Shown piece after piece: positions 48,201 through 52,048 of a stretch of DNA of 64,000 nucleotides. Numbering within the stretch: the first letter of the stretch is position 1; the number at the start of each line of letters is the position of its first letter. The position numbers were made by a program, and so were the translations under genes. Below the pieces are notes generated by a model. That model saw only the letters and a program-made list of their open reading frames with translations, was not told where the DNA came from and searched no databases. This DNA comes from Candidula unifasciata (lineage: Eukaryota > Mollusca > Gastropoda > Stylommatophora > Geomitridae), in the NCBI GenBank assembly GCA_905116865.2, contig CAJHNH020008446.1, positions 124,001 through 188,000 of the forward strand, written 5' to 3'.

Positions 48201-48481
48201 AAAATGTGGAACATCACGGACGTTAGGTCGGAACGCAGGCATAGAAAAATCTTTAATACCGTACAGTTTGCAGGGATCTGTGGGCCATTAGTTAGGCCTT
48301 GGGCCACTTGTTAGGCCTCTTTGGACAAGATTTAGCCCACTGACCACTAGTTAAATAGCCCAGCAGTAATCCATCTGTTTTGATCTCATTATATATTTTA
48401 ATGCTATGATATGATTTTAATATAAACATTTTCCCTTTTCAGCCTCTGTTACTATGTTACGAGGACACAACCAGACCTTAA
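13987..48481 (+). CDS. Patched-domain (SSD/RND) 12-pass membrane protein, PTCHD3/Patched-related-like; 18 coding exons
   Basis: The exons, listed separately, total 2,796 nt and 931 codons, and every donor and acceptor phase is compatible. Order: hydrophilic N-terminus 1-105, TM1 about 108-131, large extracellular loop to about 338 with NxT/S sites at N229, N246 and N313. Next come TM2-TM6 (339-494), the sterol-sensing-like domain, with GIGVDD (D410-D411) in TM4 and IPALSSFCIYA before TM6. TM7 is at 549-567, loop 2 runs to about 720, and TM8-TM12 end at 864 with GLAVDYSAH (D782) and FGLFHGLAFLP. The GxxxD acidic residues in TM4 and TM10 are those expected of RND proton- or cation-driven transporters. 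Family knowledge suggests a plasma-membrane sterol or lipid exporter-like or Hedgehog-related role; substrate unknown. Start: ATG has A at -3 and G at +4, with an in-frame TAG 12 nt upstream. A tail-to-tail paralog lies at the right edge. Confidence 0.93.
14301..16480 (+). other. Intron 1, first part
   Basis: This is non-coding. A pyrimidine-rich block at about 15,825-16,060 gives long Ser/Leu/Phe open frames in all three frames, which I treat as spurious. No other exon or repeat family is recognised. Confidence 0.6.
16500..16800. repeat. 32-bp minisatellite in intron 1, about 9 copies
   Basis: The unit CTCATGTCCTGAAAGACTCG plus TGTCCAGGAACA repeats with small variation. TCCTG...CAGGA within the unit is a short inverted pair, so single strands could fold. 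Confidence 0.93.
17090..18110. repeat. 68-bp pyrimidine-rich minisatellite in intron 1, about 15 copies
   Basis: The unit contains TGTCTTTCTGCTCTCTCTTT and CCTTGTCCTTCAATCTCTTT; the plus strand is over 80% pyrimidine. Occasional 3-, 4- and 7-base slips occur. The 430-515-codon open frames in all three plus frames come from absence of purines and are not genes. Confidence 0.96.
18111..19354 (+). other. Intron 1, last part
   Basis: (CT)n at about 18,160-18,190 and (GAA)n at 19,256-19,282. The segment 18,660-18,890 shares CCATCTTCAGCAGC.A.CACA with about 21,300-21,340, suggesting another low-copy repeat. Confidence 0.5.
19355..19607 (+). CDS. Exon 2 of the Patched-domain gene (TM1 and start of loop 1)
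   Basis: Acceptor TTCTCCCTTCAG, donor GTAAGT. It encodes VGLFVGEFPIVTILTMVIM... (TM1), then EEQEKLWVPQTSR, matching the family pattern 'EKLWVP..S' after TM1, and a loop segment ending SPDSLNA. Confidence 0.96.
19780..20075 (-). mobile_element. Degenerate LINE fragment in intron 2
   Basis: The minus-strand translation gives KKLTHKERTFFSHIMRRRKL, GKRGRGRP and LLDSV..WHGG, the same RT C-terminal tail as the other LINE remnants, with stops. Confidence 0.7.
20320..20700 (+). mobile_element. SINE family C copy
   Basis: The tRNA-like head has B-box AGGTTCAAGCCCC near 20,371. The body shares TTACGTGAACTTCTAGTAAT and CAAAGTATTTCATCATCCTC with the copies at 5.1 and 21.5 kb. Confidence 0.85.
20710..20890 (-). 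mobile_element. Family D fragment
   Basis: It contains TTACAGATCTGACTTATTTG and GTGCAGACTGTT with a CCAGCCCTAAACTCCAGC block. It is an antisense copy. Confidence 0.65.
21157..21227 (+). CDS. Exon 3 of the Patched-domain gene
   Basis: Acceptor ACTGATTTCAG, donor GTAAAT. It encodes LMDYYMESVNIRVNGRSF then MDMCV plus two bases of Arg, part of extracellular loop 1. Only 71 nt; its frame fits both neighbours. Confidence 0.92.
21387..21425. repeat. (TTTG)n microsatellite
   Basis: About ten TTTG units adjoin the tail end of the minus-strand SINE that follows. Confidence 0.95.
21455..21815 (-). mobile_element. SINE family C copy
   Basis: B-box (minus) GGTTCAATCCC at about 21,750. Body block GATCCTGAAATACTTTGGGT on the plus strand as in the 5.1-kb copy. 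The (TTTG)n just to the left may be its 3' tail. Confidence 0.87.
21866..22297. repeat. (TTAG)n tetranucleotide array with TGAG and CTAG patches
   Basis: About 430 bp of TTAG repeats carry clustered single-base variants (TGAG, CTAG) that have themselves spread in blocks, showing local slippage after mutation. Confidence 0.97.
22755..23020 (-). mobile_element. SINE family B copy
   Basis: It shares GGTACCCATTTAAACTAGGT and the CACTCAGTGG/GATGGGGTCAGTATCACAC block with the family. The tRNA-like end is on the right (CAAGTGTCTAGCCACTG). Confidence 0.78.
23413..23529 (+). CDS. Exon 4 of the Patched-domain gene
   Basis: Acceptor TTATATTTCAG, donor GTAGGT. It encodes VGPFCYVSCLELWQYNETI then a Leu/Ile-rich stretch to NRTVV. 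It is the Cys-bearing part of loop 1 with two N-glycosylation sequons. Confidence 0.95.
23850..24068 (+). mobile_element. SINE family A copy
   Basis: A-box TGGCTTAGGCG, B-box-like AGGTTTGATCTC, body block AGCAGTGGCAAACTACCG and a GTCCTGTAAAGGCTATACAA end as in the 8.07-kb copy. I could not see a clear target-site duplication. Confidence 0.85.
24180..25950. repeat. 44-bp minisatellite abutting exon 5, about 40 copies
   Basis: The unit CTTCCTAGTTAAAAATGGTT plus GATGTTTGCCTGTGTTTCTT and GTGT repeats up to the exon 5 acceptor. Each unit contains TTTCTTGTGTCTTCCTAG, itself a good acceptor-like pyrimidine tract plus AG. The last, altered unit ends TTTCTAAAG, which is the acceptor of exon 5. Confidence 0.97.
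25957..26077 (+). CDS. Exon 5 of the Patched-domain gene
   Basis: Acceptor TGTGTTTCTAAAG, supplied by the minisatellite; donor GTGAGT. It encodes SSVSGVDVQTLLGGDLFYND then an AAAATYITWVLKKESD end, a loop 1 stretch with the family's 'A.T..W.L' pattern. Confidence 0.94.
26925..27085. repeat. 40-bp tandem repeat, 4 copies
   Basis: GTCATTTCATAAATTAAAAG plus TACAGATTTGATAACATAAT repeats four times just upstream of exon 6. Confidence 0.93.
27134..27228 (+). CDS. Exon 6 of the Patched-domain gene
   Basis: Acceptor TTTCAATATTCAG, donor GTACCT (weaker than consensus). It encodes NSDAAEFERVMIVKAL then GGHKNISGTYVYASR, late loop 1 with sequon N313. Confidence 0.93.
27920..28133 (+). repeat. Dispersed repeat family E, about 215 bp
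   Basis: The blocks GAAGCCCCACTTCGGAG, GGCACTTTGTGTCACCAGGT and GTTTATCGTTTGTGTATTGT recur at 45.77 (-), 52.52 (+) and 57.13 kb (+). It has no tRNA head and its class is not recognised. Three copies end in GTCAGTCAGTC-like sequence. Confidence 0.82.
28568..28688 (+). CDS. Exon 7 of the Patched-domain gene (TM2)
   Basis: Acceptor GTGTTTTCTTGCAG, donor GTGGGT at 28,689. It encodes SFDDEGYGAINSDYKLLF then a hydrophobic TM2 to LSLGKFNLMEQK. The 3' end of the exon and its donor are the first unit of a 75-bp tandem repeat. Confidence 0.95.
28667..29025. repeat. 75-bp tandem repeat spanning the exon 7 donor, 5 copies
   Basis: GT positions of the donor copies are 28,689, 28,763, 28,838, 28,913 and 28,988 (spacing 74, 75, 75, 75). 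Each copy holds GAGCAGAAGGTGAGT or a close variant. Confidence 0.96.
29558..29681 (+). CDS. Exon 8 of the Patched-domain gene (TM3, start of TM4)
   Basis: Acceptor TGTGTCCGCAG, donor GTGAGT. It encodes IYLSLAGMACVGLAILAAYG (TM3), then GFGVMYSPIQSIMPFLLLG, the classic entry to TM4. Confidence 0.97.
29690..30480 (+). other. Intron 8, no feature recognised
   Basis: AT-rich non-coding sequence. The following 30,540-30,770 is a pyrimidine-rich tract leading to the exon 9 acceptor, and its open frames are low complexity. Confidence 0.5.
30803..30975 (+). CDS. Exon 9 of the Patched-domain gene (TM4 GxxxDD motif, TM5)
   Basis: Acceptor TGTGCGACGCAG, donor GTGAGT. It encodes IGVDDMFVIIESWKN (D410/D411), then KAGVSITVTSLTDVVAFGIG. 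These are the most diagnostic SSD/Patched motifs in the window. Confidence 0.98.
30976..31190. repeat. 21-bp degenerate repeat from the exon 9 donor region
   Basis: GAGTACTTTTGTAAAGTCAAT-type units begin at the GTGAGTACTTT donor and continue, with four clean copies (TGAGTGCTTTTGTAAAGTCAA) at about 31,105-31,185. Confidence 0.8.
31706..32541 (-). mobile_element. Non-LTR retrotransposon 3' end with RNase H domain
   Basis: The minus strand encodes IVIFTDSMSALQALEG and VMQWIPGNSGTPGNDRADRL, the RNase H catalytic segments (TDS and the usual HxGxxGNDxAD region, here NSGTPGNDRAD). After a frame change come LTRRDQATIFRLKTQHTPLN and a zinc-knuckle-like CQLCKYPYKTVEHHLFECP to the stop near 31,753. This layout fits I-clade-like LINEs. 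Near-identical direct repeats GGCTTGTCCT.ACAG.CAG lie at both edges (31,706 and 32,502). Confidence 0.87.
32930..33130 (+). mobile_element. Family D copy, sense
   Basis: CAGTCTGCACACAAATAAAC, CAGATCTGTAAAATGGATAT and a GAAGGGGAAAAAAGCAGAAG tail; sense orientation as in the 37.57-kb copy. Confidence 0.8.
33183..33328. repeat. 50-bp tandem repeat, 3 copies, abutting exon 10
   Basis: ATAAAACTACACCTGTGTTT then GTGTCCATAACATATACCTT repeats three times. The last copy supplies the pyrimidine tract (CCTTTTATCTCCATCAACAG) of the exon 10 acceptor. Confidence 0.92.
33340..33594 (+). CDS. Exon 10 of the Patched-domain gene (TM6 and cytoplasmic loop)
   Basis: Acceptor TCTCCATCAACAG, donor GTGAGA. It encodes TIPALSSFCIYATLGIFVLY (TM6), then ALDERRRQAHRDACLCCYRH, the typical cytoplasmic 'LDERR' and Cys cluster of the family, ending FLTKLPVK. 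Confidence 0.97.
33835..34270 (+). repeat. Tandem pair (about 215 bp each) of a LINE 3' end
   Basis: The two copies are nearly identical. Each contains CATGAGGGCCTACACCAGTT and ends GGCACATGATGATGATGAAA, the (ATG)n tail typical of RTE-type LINE 3' ends, as at 34.7 and 51.46 kb. Confidence 0.8.
34430..34568. repeat. 14-bp repeat (AATGTTTGTAGAAT)n
   Basis: About ten copies of a 14-bp unit, some shortened to 9 bp. Confidence 0.95.
34795..34972 (+). CDS. Exon 11 of the Patched-domain gene (TM7, start of loop 2)
   Basis: Acceptor TTTGTTTTTGCAG, donor GTGAGT. It encodes IIVIAVTFSLAALGCWRFVQ (TM7), then DFDLINYIPRTSYAYTY, matching the family's post-TM7 'F...D...YVP..SY' pattern. Confidence 0.96.
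34976..35400. repeat. About 205-bp tandem duplication after exon 11
   Basis: The segment from AAATTTACTGTCATTAATAT to the GTTTTTATACTTTAGAGCAA end occurs twice (start about 34,980 and 35,187) with a few substitutions. Confidence 0.9.
35370..35706. repeat. 51-bp minisatellite, about 6.5 copies
   Basis: The unit TTTTTATACTTTAGAGCAAC plus AGTCTTCAAGTCTCAGTGAA repeats. As 51 is divisible by 3, an open frame of 17-residue repeats results, which I reject as coding. (GA)n follows at 35,725-35,741. Confidence 0.95.
35885..36125 (-). mobile_element. SINE family B fragment
   Basis: CCAATCGGCACCCAGTGGGA, GTGGTCAGCATCACACCAGC and GGTATCCATTTTAGACCACG match the family. Confidence 0.8.
36655..36945 (-). 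mobile_element. SINE family B copy, near full length
   Basis: Reading minus: tRNA-like head from 36,945 with GTGGCCAAGGCGTTGCGAGT, body GGTCGACCCAGCCTAAAATG, tail CCCGATGCGCCGAAAGGCAT. Short GTAAA repeats lie at the tail end (36,655). Confidence 0.87.
36965..37235 (-). mobile_element. SINE family B copy, second in tandem
   Basis: Same orientation as its left neighbour, 20 bp away. Head on the right (GCCGTGGCTGAGAGGCTAGA on minus), GGTCGACCCAGCCTTGAGTG body, CCATGCCTTTAGGCGAATAG tail on the plus strand. Confidence 0.87.
37435..37880 (-). mobile_element. SINE family B copy split by a family D insertion
   Basis: The left part is 37,435-37,564 and the right part 37,762-37,880. The interruption duplicates ATTACCTGGT, which belongs to the family B block ACCTGGTACCCATTTTAGGC. 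Confidence 0.85.
37565..37761 (+). mobile_element. Family D retroposon with 10-bp target-site duplication and GAA-rich tail
   Basis: It is flanked by ATTACCTGGT at 37,555-37,564 and 37,762-37,771. The right end GAAGAGAAGAAAAAGAAGAAG is the tail. This copy defines the sense strand and insertion ends of family D. Confidence 0.88.
37937..38061 (+). CDS. Exon 12 of the Patched-domain gene (loop 2)
   Basis: Acceptor CATCTCATCACAG, donor GTTAGT. It encodes SWNITSETQFYSRLYSFLQT then PTGQRFASFIKL to PVSML. NIT and NST are possible sequons in the extracellular loop. The frame agrees with both neighbours. Confidence 0.92.
38535..38935. repeat. About 34-bp degenerate minisatellite in intron 12
   Basis: Units like GTGAACTGTCACAACTTCAT plus GCGATATGGGA repeat about 12 times with much variation. 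Confidence 0.9.
38961..39822. repeat. 56-bp minisatellite made of the exon 13 acceptor, 16 copies
   Basis: The exon-start motif GCTTCTTACATCAACCTAAG occurs at 38,983 and every 56 bp to 39,823. Each is preceded by CATTGTTTCCTCCAG or a one-base variant. The last copy is the real exon start. Confidence 0.98.
39823..40002 (+). CDS. Exon 13 of the Patched-domain gene (loop 2)
   Basis: Acceptor CATTGTTTCCTCCAG, donor GTGAAG. It encodes ASYINLRHTRQPDSAHDV then the family-like IRDIIDTSGLPKFGGKDMPE and YMCFAYSRDYMTFETNK. Upstream copies of its first 35 bases run into a stop if spliced in. Confidence 0.93.
40003..40550 (+). other. Intron 13, no feature recognised
   Basis: Non-coding, with a purine-rich (GAA)-type tract at 40,322-40,380. 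Confidence 0.5.
40551..40676 (+). CDS. Exon 14 of the Patched-domain gene (TM8-TM9)
   Basis: Acceptor AAATTGACAACAG, donor GTAAGT. It encodes VLQVELYRNLGMSAAAVFLV then a hydrophobic run to CVIFTI, TM8 and the start of TM9. Confidence 0.95.
41390..41530 (+). mobile_element. SINE family A, 5'-truncated
   Basis: AGCAGCGGCAAACTACTACG, AAAATTACCTAGTAAAATCA and a GTATCCTGTAATGGGTACAG end match the family body. Confidence 0.78.
41565..41709 (+). CDS. Exon 15 of the Patched-domain gene (TM9-TM10, D782)
   Basis: Acceptor TTTGGTCCTAG. It encodes VDVGGALEMWGVTIDTASSI, then LTLSVGLAVDYSAHVGHTF, the TM10 GxxxD motif. The donor I chose is GTCGGT, which is weak, but the alternative GTATGA seven bases on would give an immediate stop in exon 16. 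Confidence 0.95.
41795..42205. repeat. 17-bp minisatellite, about 24 copies
   Basis: TAGTGGGTGTGGCTCAT repeats from about 85 bp after the exon 15 donor. Diverged relatives continue at 42,600-42,860 beyond an inserted element. Confidence 0.97.
42212..42590. mobile_element. MITE-like element with 12-bp terminal inverted repeats
   Basis: TGGTCTCCCCAC at the left end and its exact complement GTGGGGAGACCA at 42,579-42,590 bound 379 bp of unique sequence without coding capacity. It splits the 17-bp array. ACCAATCAGAAGT occurs twice inside it. I see no convincing target-site duplication. Confidence 0.5.
42885..43145 (+). mobile_element. Diverged SINE family B copy
   Basis: TAGATGCTTGCCTGCCAGCC, GAGTTTGAATCTGC and CCAGACTGACCTAGCCAAAA parallel the head and body of the copy at 44.50 kb. 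Confidence 0.6.
43150..44019 (+). other. Intron 15, no feature recognised
   Basis: Non-coding. 43,680-43,860 faintly resembles 22,570-22,740 (GGCATG.A, GAACAAGAAGA, GGAAAG, AGAGAAA blocks) and may be a further low-copy repeat. Confidence 0.4.
44020..44315 (-). mobile_element. Family D copy, antisense
   Basis: CATTCACCAGGTGTACACTC, TTTACAGATCTGGCTTATC, CGGAACCCACACAGAG and a CTTTTTCTTCTCCTT tail complement at the left. Confidence 0.82.
44361..44482 (+). CDS. Exon 16 of the Patched-domain gene (TM11)
   Basis: Acceptor GCTGTCTACAG, donor GTGAGT. It encodes DRVIVTLKLIGPAVFNGGFS then TFLAFVLLADSASYGFQMFF, the highly conserved 'G.AV.NGG.STFLA' block. Confidence 0.97.
44500..44770 (+). mobile_element. 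SINE family B copy
   Basis: The head GTGGTGTAGCGACTAGATGC, B-box GGGTTCAAATCTAC, body CCGACCCAGCTTATAATGGG and tail CAGATATGCTACCGG. Confidence 0.85.
44870..45150 (+). mobile_element. SINE family B copy
   Basis: The head GTCCGTGGCTTAGGCTTTGC, body GCAGGTCGACCCAGCCTAAA, end GATACGCCTCAAGGCATGAA. It is the best plus-strand reference copy, the mirror of that at 36.66 kb. Confidence 0.88.
45265..45535. repeat. 67-bp tandem repeat, 4 copies
   Basis: GGCCTCAGCTGGGCATGGAG plus CCTGGGTTGCTGTCTAGGCT and TGTGAGTTCCAGGAAGAAAT repeats four times. Confidence 0.96.
45755..45975 (-). repeat. Dispersed repeat family E copy
   Basis: It is the reverse complement of the 52.52-kb copy. The terminal TTACGTCCTGAAAAGGACGTAA is a near-perfect hairpin. 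(GACT)n is at the other end (45,741-45,758). Confidence 0.87.
46065..46305. repeat. 36-bp tandem repeat, about 7 copies
   Basis: GTTTATATCTAATATCTCAG plus CAGGTTTGATGTTGC repeats. Members alternate GGTTTG and GATTTG. Confidence 0.95.
46427..46487. repeat. (CT)n tract
   Basis: Two CT-rich runs, broken by CCCCCTCTTTCCCC. Confidence 0.95.
46600..46683 (+). pseudogene. Degenerate or alternative copy of exon 17
   Basis: After an intact-looking acceptor ACCTTTCAG, phase 0 reads VICVVGVFGLFHG, parallel to VFVTVVVFGLFHG of exon 17, then diverges and stops after 27 codons. The upstream intron sequence is also similar (TCTCTAG...GTTTACA.AATTTCTC.CA). It is an older tandem duplicate. It could act as an alternative end or poison exon, or be dead. 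Confidence 0.7.
46727..46795. repeat. 15-bp repeat (CTGCCTAGTAATTTC)n
   Basis: About five copies of a 15-bp unit between the two exon 17 copies. Confidence 0.95.
46952..47188 (+). CDS. Exon 17 of the Patched-domain gene (TM12 and cytoplasmic tail)
   Basis: Acceptor TACAACTTTCAG, donor GTAAAC. It encodes VFVTVVVFGLFHGLAFLPVV (TM12), then a hydrophilic tail ending ESLPAGHTE. It contains a 30-bp in-frame duplication, YKHSDEVPSA/YKHPDEVPSS (47,036-47,095). Reading through the donor gives VNKCCTICVSLHFLCKNN and a stop at 47,245, a possible alternative end. Confidence 0.96.
47240..47690. repeat. 51-bp minisatellite after exon 17, about 9 copies
   Basis: The unit GAGGTTCTGAAGTGACCATT plus AATGAACAAAGAGTAAAAAC and AATCAGGTACA. 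It is the same unit as the large array at 60-63.5 kb, in the same orientation relative to the gene. Confidence 0.97.
47795..48125. repeat. About 56-bp degenerate repeat, 6 copies
   Basis: TTTAACTGTTGATGCAAAT, ATTAACATTTTACGCTAAAA and CTGACTGAGATTTAAT recur with indels. Confidence 0.9.
48443..48481 (+). CDS. Putative exon 18, terminal, of the Patched-domain gene
   Basis: Acceptor TTTTCCCTTTTCAG at 48,429-48,442. Spliced in phase 0 to exon 17 it reads PLLLCYEDTTRP and stops (TAA 48,479-48,481), giving a protein of 931 residues. It is the first unit of a 54-bp array in which every unit is a possible terminal exon. No convincing AATAAA close downstream was seen, so the assignment is moderate. 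The alternative is read-through of exon 17. Confidence 0.55.
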   Translation, partial: PLLLCYEDTTRP

Positions 48482-49362
48482 TGGATTTATTTCTAGCCTC
48501 TGTTACTGTGTTACGAGGACACAACCAGACCTTAATGGATTTATTTCTAGCCTCTGTTACTGTGTTACGAGGACACAACCAGACCTTAATGGATTTATTT
48601 CTAGCCTCTGTTACTGTGTTACGAGGACACTACCAGACCTTAATGGATTTATTTCTAGCCTCTGTTACTGTGTTACGAGGACACTACCAGACCTTAATGG
48701 ATTTATTTCTAGCCTCTGTTACTGTGTTACGAGGACACTACCAGACCTTAATGGATTTATTTCTAGCCTCTGTTACTGTGTTACGAGGACACAACCAGAC
48801 CTTAAGGGATTTTTTTTCTAGCCTCTGTTACTGTGTTACGAGGACACAACCAGACCTTAATGGATTTATTTCTAGCCTCTGTTACTGTGTTACGAGGACA
48901 CAACCAGACCTTAATGGATTTATTTCTAGCCTCTGTTACTGTGTTACGAGGACACTACCAGACCTTAATGGATTTATTTCTAGCCTCTGTTACTGTGTTA
49001 CGAGGACACTACCAGACCTTAATGGATTTATTTCTAGCCTCTGTTACTGTGTTACGAGGACACTACCAGACCTTAATGGATTTATTTCTAGCCTCTGTTA
49101 CTGTGTTACGAGGACACAACCAGACCTTAAGGGATTTTTTTTCTAGCCTCTGTTACTGTGTTACGAGGACACAACCAGACCTTAATGGATTTATTTCTAG
49201 CCTCTGTTACTGTGTTACGAGGACACAACCAGACCTTAATGGATTTATTTCTAGCCTCTGTTACTGTGTTACGAGGACACAACCAGACCTTAATGGATTT
49301 ATTTCTAGCCTCTGTTACTATGTTACGAAGACACAACCAGACCTTAATGGATTTATTTCAGA
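48443..49362. repeat. 54-bp minisatellite, about 17 copies of the putative terminal exon
   Basis: The unit CCTCTGTTACTGTGTTACGA plus GGACACAACCAGACCTTAAT and GGATTTATTTCTAG repeats. A block of about 7 units (378-379 bp, ending with an AAGGGATTTTTTTT unit) is itself duplicated (48.45-48.83 and 48.83-49.14 kb). Confidence 0.97.
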
Positions 49363-50336
49363 CCCAAAGGTAGACTGGTATATGTGGTTACCAGGTTTTT
49401 GATATTCATTGTTCAGTATCTTCTAGTGGATACTTTTAGATGTAGAATTGTATTTAAAATTCCCAAGTGTTTCATGTGAAATCTGTTCAGTATTTTTAAC
49501 TAGTGGATACTTTTTTATATAAATTAGATTCTCAAAGTTGAAAAGGTTAACAATGAGAGAATCAACTTCATTGCACTGGATTTTATCCAATGAGGCTCAG
49601 TCTCTCTCTGCAGAAAGGCTAGCTACCTGCTGAATGCTTCACAAAAAGCATGAACTCTGTAGCTCCAGTAACGATCCCCAGGGACCTCCTAAAAACTGCA
49701 CCCATGAATTGAACTGTCTGTAATGACGAGGTGCTTGATATGAAATTTGCCTAGTTTCCTTCACCTAGTGCAATGGTTCTCAACCGCCCTTATGCCGCAG
49801 CCCTTTATTACAGTGGACCCCCCCCCCCCCCCAACCATAACTTTATTTTCGCTGCTACTTCATAACTTCAGTGAATATGTGTTTTCCAGTGGTCTTAGGG
49901 GACCCCTGTGAAATAATAGTTCGACCCTCCACCTCTGACCTAGTGGATACTTTCAGATGAACATTTGTATCTGTTGTACCAAGTGCTTGATGAAAAGGTT
50001 GTTCAATGTCCTCATTACCTAGTGTATACTTTTTCGATATAATTTTGATAATGACAGTTTCACATTCTGTCACTGATACTCATGACTATGAAACATGTAT
50101 TTATGTAATGATACAGGTTTTACTGTATTAAGGCAAACATCTACTTAACATAATTTATGTGTAAAGAGACGGGGGTTAGGAAGGCACAGACCAGGAAAGA
50201 ACTGATGAGATTAGTATGATTGATGTGGGATACTAGAAGAAATGAATGATGCTGCGGCGTGCAGATTGAAGGGGTGATTAGGAGAGTGAACGAACCAAGG
50301 ATCATTCTGTGTTTGAGCTGGGAAGAGTCCAGTGAA
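49363..50336. other. Unassigned intergenic stretch
   Basis: No gene is recognised. A C run is at about 49,818-49,832. Confidence 0.45.
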
Positions 50337-50344
50337 TGTGAATG

Positions 50345-50626
50345 GGTACTTAATTTATAACTTACCCCTGACGTCACGACAACGTCACGGGAGACATTCC
50401 CAATAAATTCTAGGGTGTTCAGGTTGTAGTTTCTCGCGATTTCTCTACAGCAAAGTTTAGGGTTAGGGTTAGGGTTAGGATTAGGATTAGAAGACACTAG
50501 ATGAACACTAAAAAAAAAAACACCAAACAACAGCACACTTGTACCCCTTGAAATAATGGACTGTCACGTCAGCTGTGGATTTCCCACGGGGATTTCATGT
50601 TTGGGGTAGGTTATAAATTAAGAACC
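50345..50626. mobile_element. MITE with 24-bp inverted ends, 8-bp target duplication and internal telomere-like repeats
   Basis: The ends GGTACTTAATTTATAACTTA (left) and, inverted, TAGGTTATAAATTAAGAACC (right) pair with few mismatches. They are bounded by TGTGAATG (50,337-50,344) and TGTGAATA (50,627-50,634). An 8-bp duplication fits hAT-like elements. Inside, 50,456-50,490 has TTAGGG repeats turning into TTAGGA. No coding capacity. Confidence 0.75.
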
Positions 50627-50934
50627 TGTGAATAGATCTGAGAACTGAATCTACCTAAGCAGCCTGCAGTGGCTATGAATACCTGGCCATTTGTGACTGT
50701 GAAGATGGATGTCAGAGGGATGATTGTCAGCTGCTTATGCAGAATATTTTTAAAGGAACCAAAGTGTGCCAGCGATTGTCTTTGAACTCAGTGTGCATGC
50801 AGAACGTTCAGTTGTTAGTAGTAACCTAGCGTGTGTGAAATGTTGAAGCTGTGTTCTCTAGTCATTACCCTAGACAAAAGATGGCAACAGGGAACAGACG
50901 ACCCAGCTTGGAACAACCATTAAACACCCTGTTT

Positions 50935-51212
50935 ATGATCTGGGGTCTCATTGTGGGAAAAACAAGAATAGACCCACTGTGCCTCCCCAACAAGCTTGTC
51001 GTAGGAGTTGACTAACTGGAGACATCATTTGGATTGCATCTGTCTGAGAGATGAGGAACCAACAGTCTGCATACAAATAAGCCAGATGTGTAAAACAGAT
51101 GTGCATTCACCACTCAGGTTCTGGAACACTACTAAAGTTCAGAGGTGGACGAACAACCAGAATGTTTTGCTGGAGTTGTCAGCCGGTGAATGCAAAGAAG
51201 AAGAACCATTAC
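50935..51212 (+). mobile_element. Family D copy, sense, near full length
   Basis: AATAGACCCACTGTGCCTCC, ACCAACAGTCTGCATACAAA, GTGGACGAACAACCAG and a GCAAAGAAGAAGAA tail. Confidence 0.85.
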
Positions 51213-51460
51213 ACATTGTAAATCAAGCCTTGTGTTCCAGCTGATGTGTATAGTTTATCACTGTTGCGGAATACTGGGACAGTATAGTTTTAGCTGTCTG
51301 CAGTGCTGCTTGGCCATCCTTGAGAAGGACATTGTAATTTCCTTCACTGGAGATTGTTATAATCTAGAGTTTGCTTGAAAATAGATGATCATCGTTTCTT
51401 TTGTAGAGTAATTACAGTAGAAGCATTATGACAAAAGAGTGTATCCACTCATCATCATCA

Positions 51461-52048
51461 TCAGGTGCCTTGCCGACTGGCGTGGGCGATCATGCCTCTC
51501 CATAATCCGCGATCTCCTGCAGCATGTATCAGTTCGTGTGCCGACACACCTCCATGCCATGCACCAAGACTGTCAAGCATCTTCTCTCGTTGTCTTCCTC
51601 TATCCCTCCTTCCACAGATCTTTCCAGTGGTCACAACATGTTCTATTTTCCCTCTTCTCATAACATGGCCGAAAAATGATGACTGTCTCCTTCTGATGTC
51701 AGTGATAAGTTGTCTTCGGTCTCCCGCCTCTTTTAAGACCTCTTGGTTGCTCTTTTTGGCTGTCCAAGGTATTCTAAGCATTCTTCTGTAAAACCACATC
51801 TCTGAGGCCTCTAAAAATTGTTTGGCCTGCCTACCGATTGTCCAGGATTCACATCCATATGTTAAAACTGGATGTATGTAGCAAGCAAGAATTCTTTTTC
51901 TAACTCTCAATGACAAGGATATATTGCACAAGATGTTTTTCATTTTATAAAATGCAGTTTTTGCCTGTCCAATTCTGTTTCTTATTTCAGTTGTGCATCT
52001 TCCATCTGATGTTATCCGATGGAAGATGCATAACTGATGTGTATCCAC
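51461..52048 (-). mobile_element. Non-LTR retrotransposon 3' end (RTE-like), intact C-terminal reading frame
   Basis: The minus strand is open for 195 codons: IRNRIGQAKTAFYKMKNIL, RVRKRILACYIHPVLTYGCE, SWTIGRQAK, RRQSSFFGHVMRRGKIEHVV, GRQREKMLDSLGAWHG, ending near a (CATCAT)n tract at 51,451-51,464 that complements an (ATG)n tail. It is the connection and C-terminal part of a LINE polyprotein; the catalytic RT part is absent, so the copy is 5'-truncated. It is the best preserved member of a family with remnants at 3.9, 4.9, 10.8 and 19.8 kb. Confidence 0.88.

Noticed and set aside
50456..50490. Interstitial telomere as a sign of chromosome fusion or contig end
   Set aside because: The tract lies inside a 282-bp element with inverted ends and a target-site duplication, so transposition explains it.
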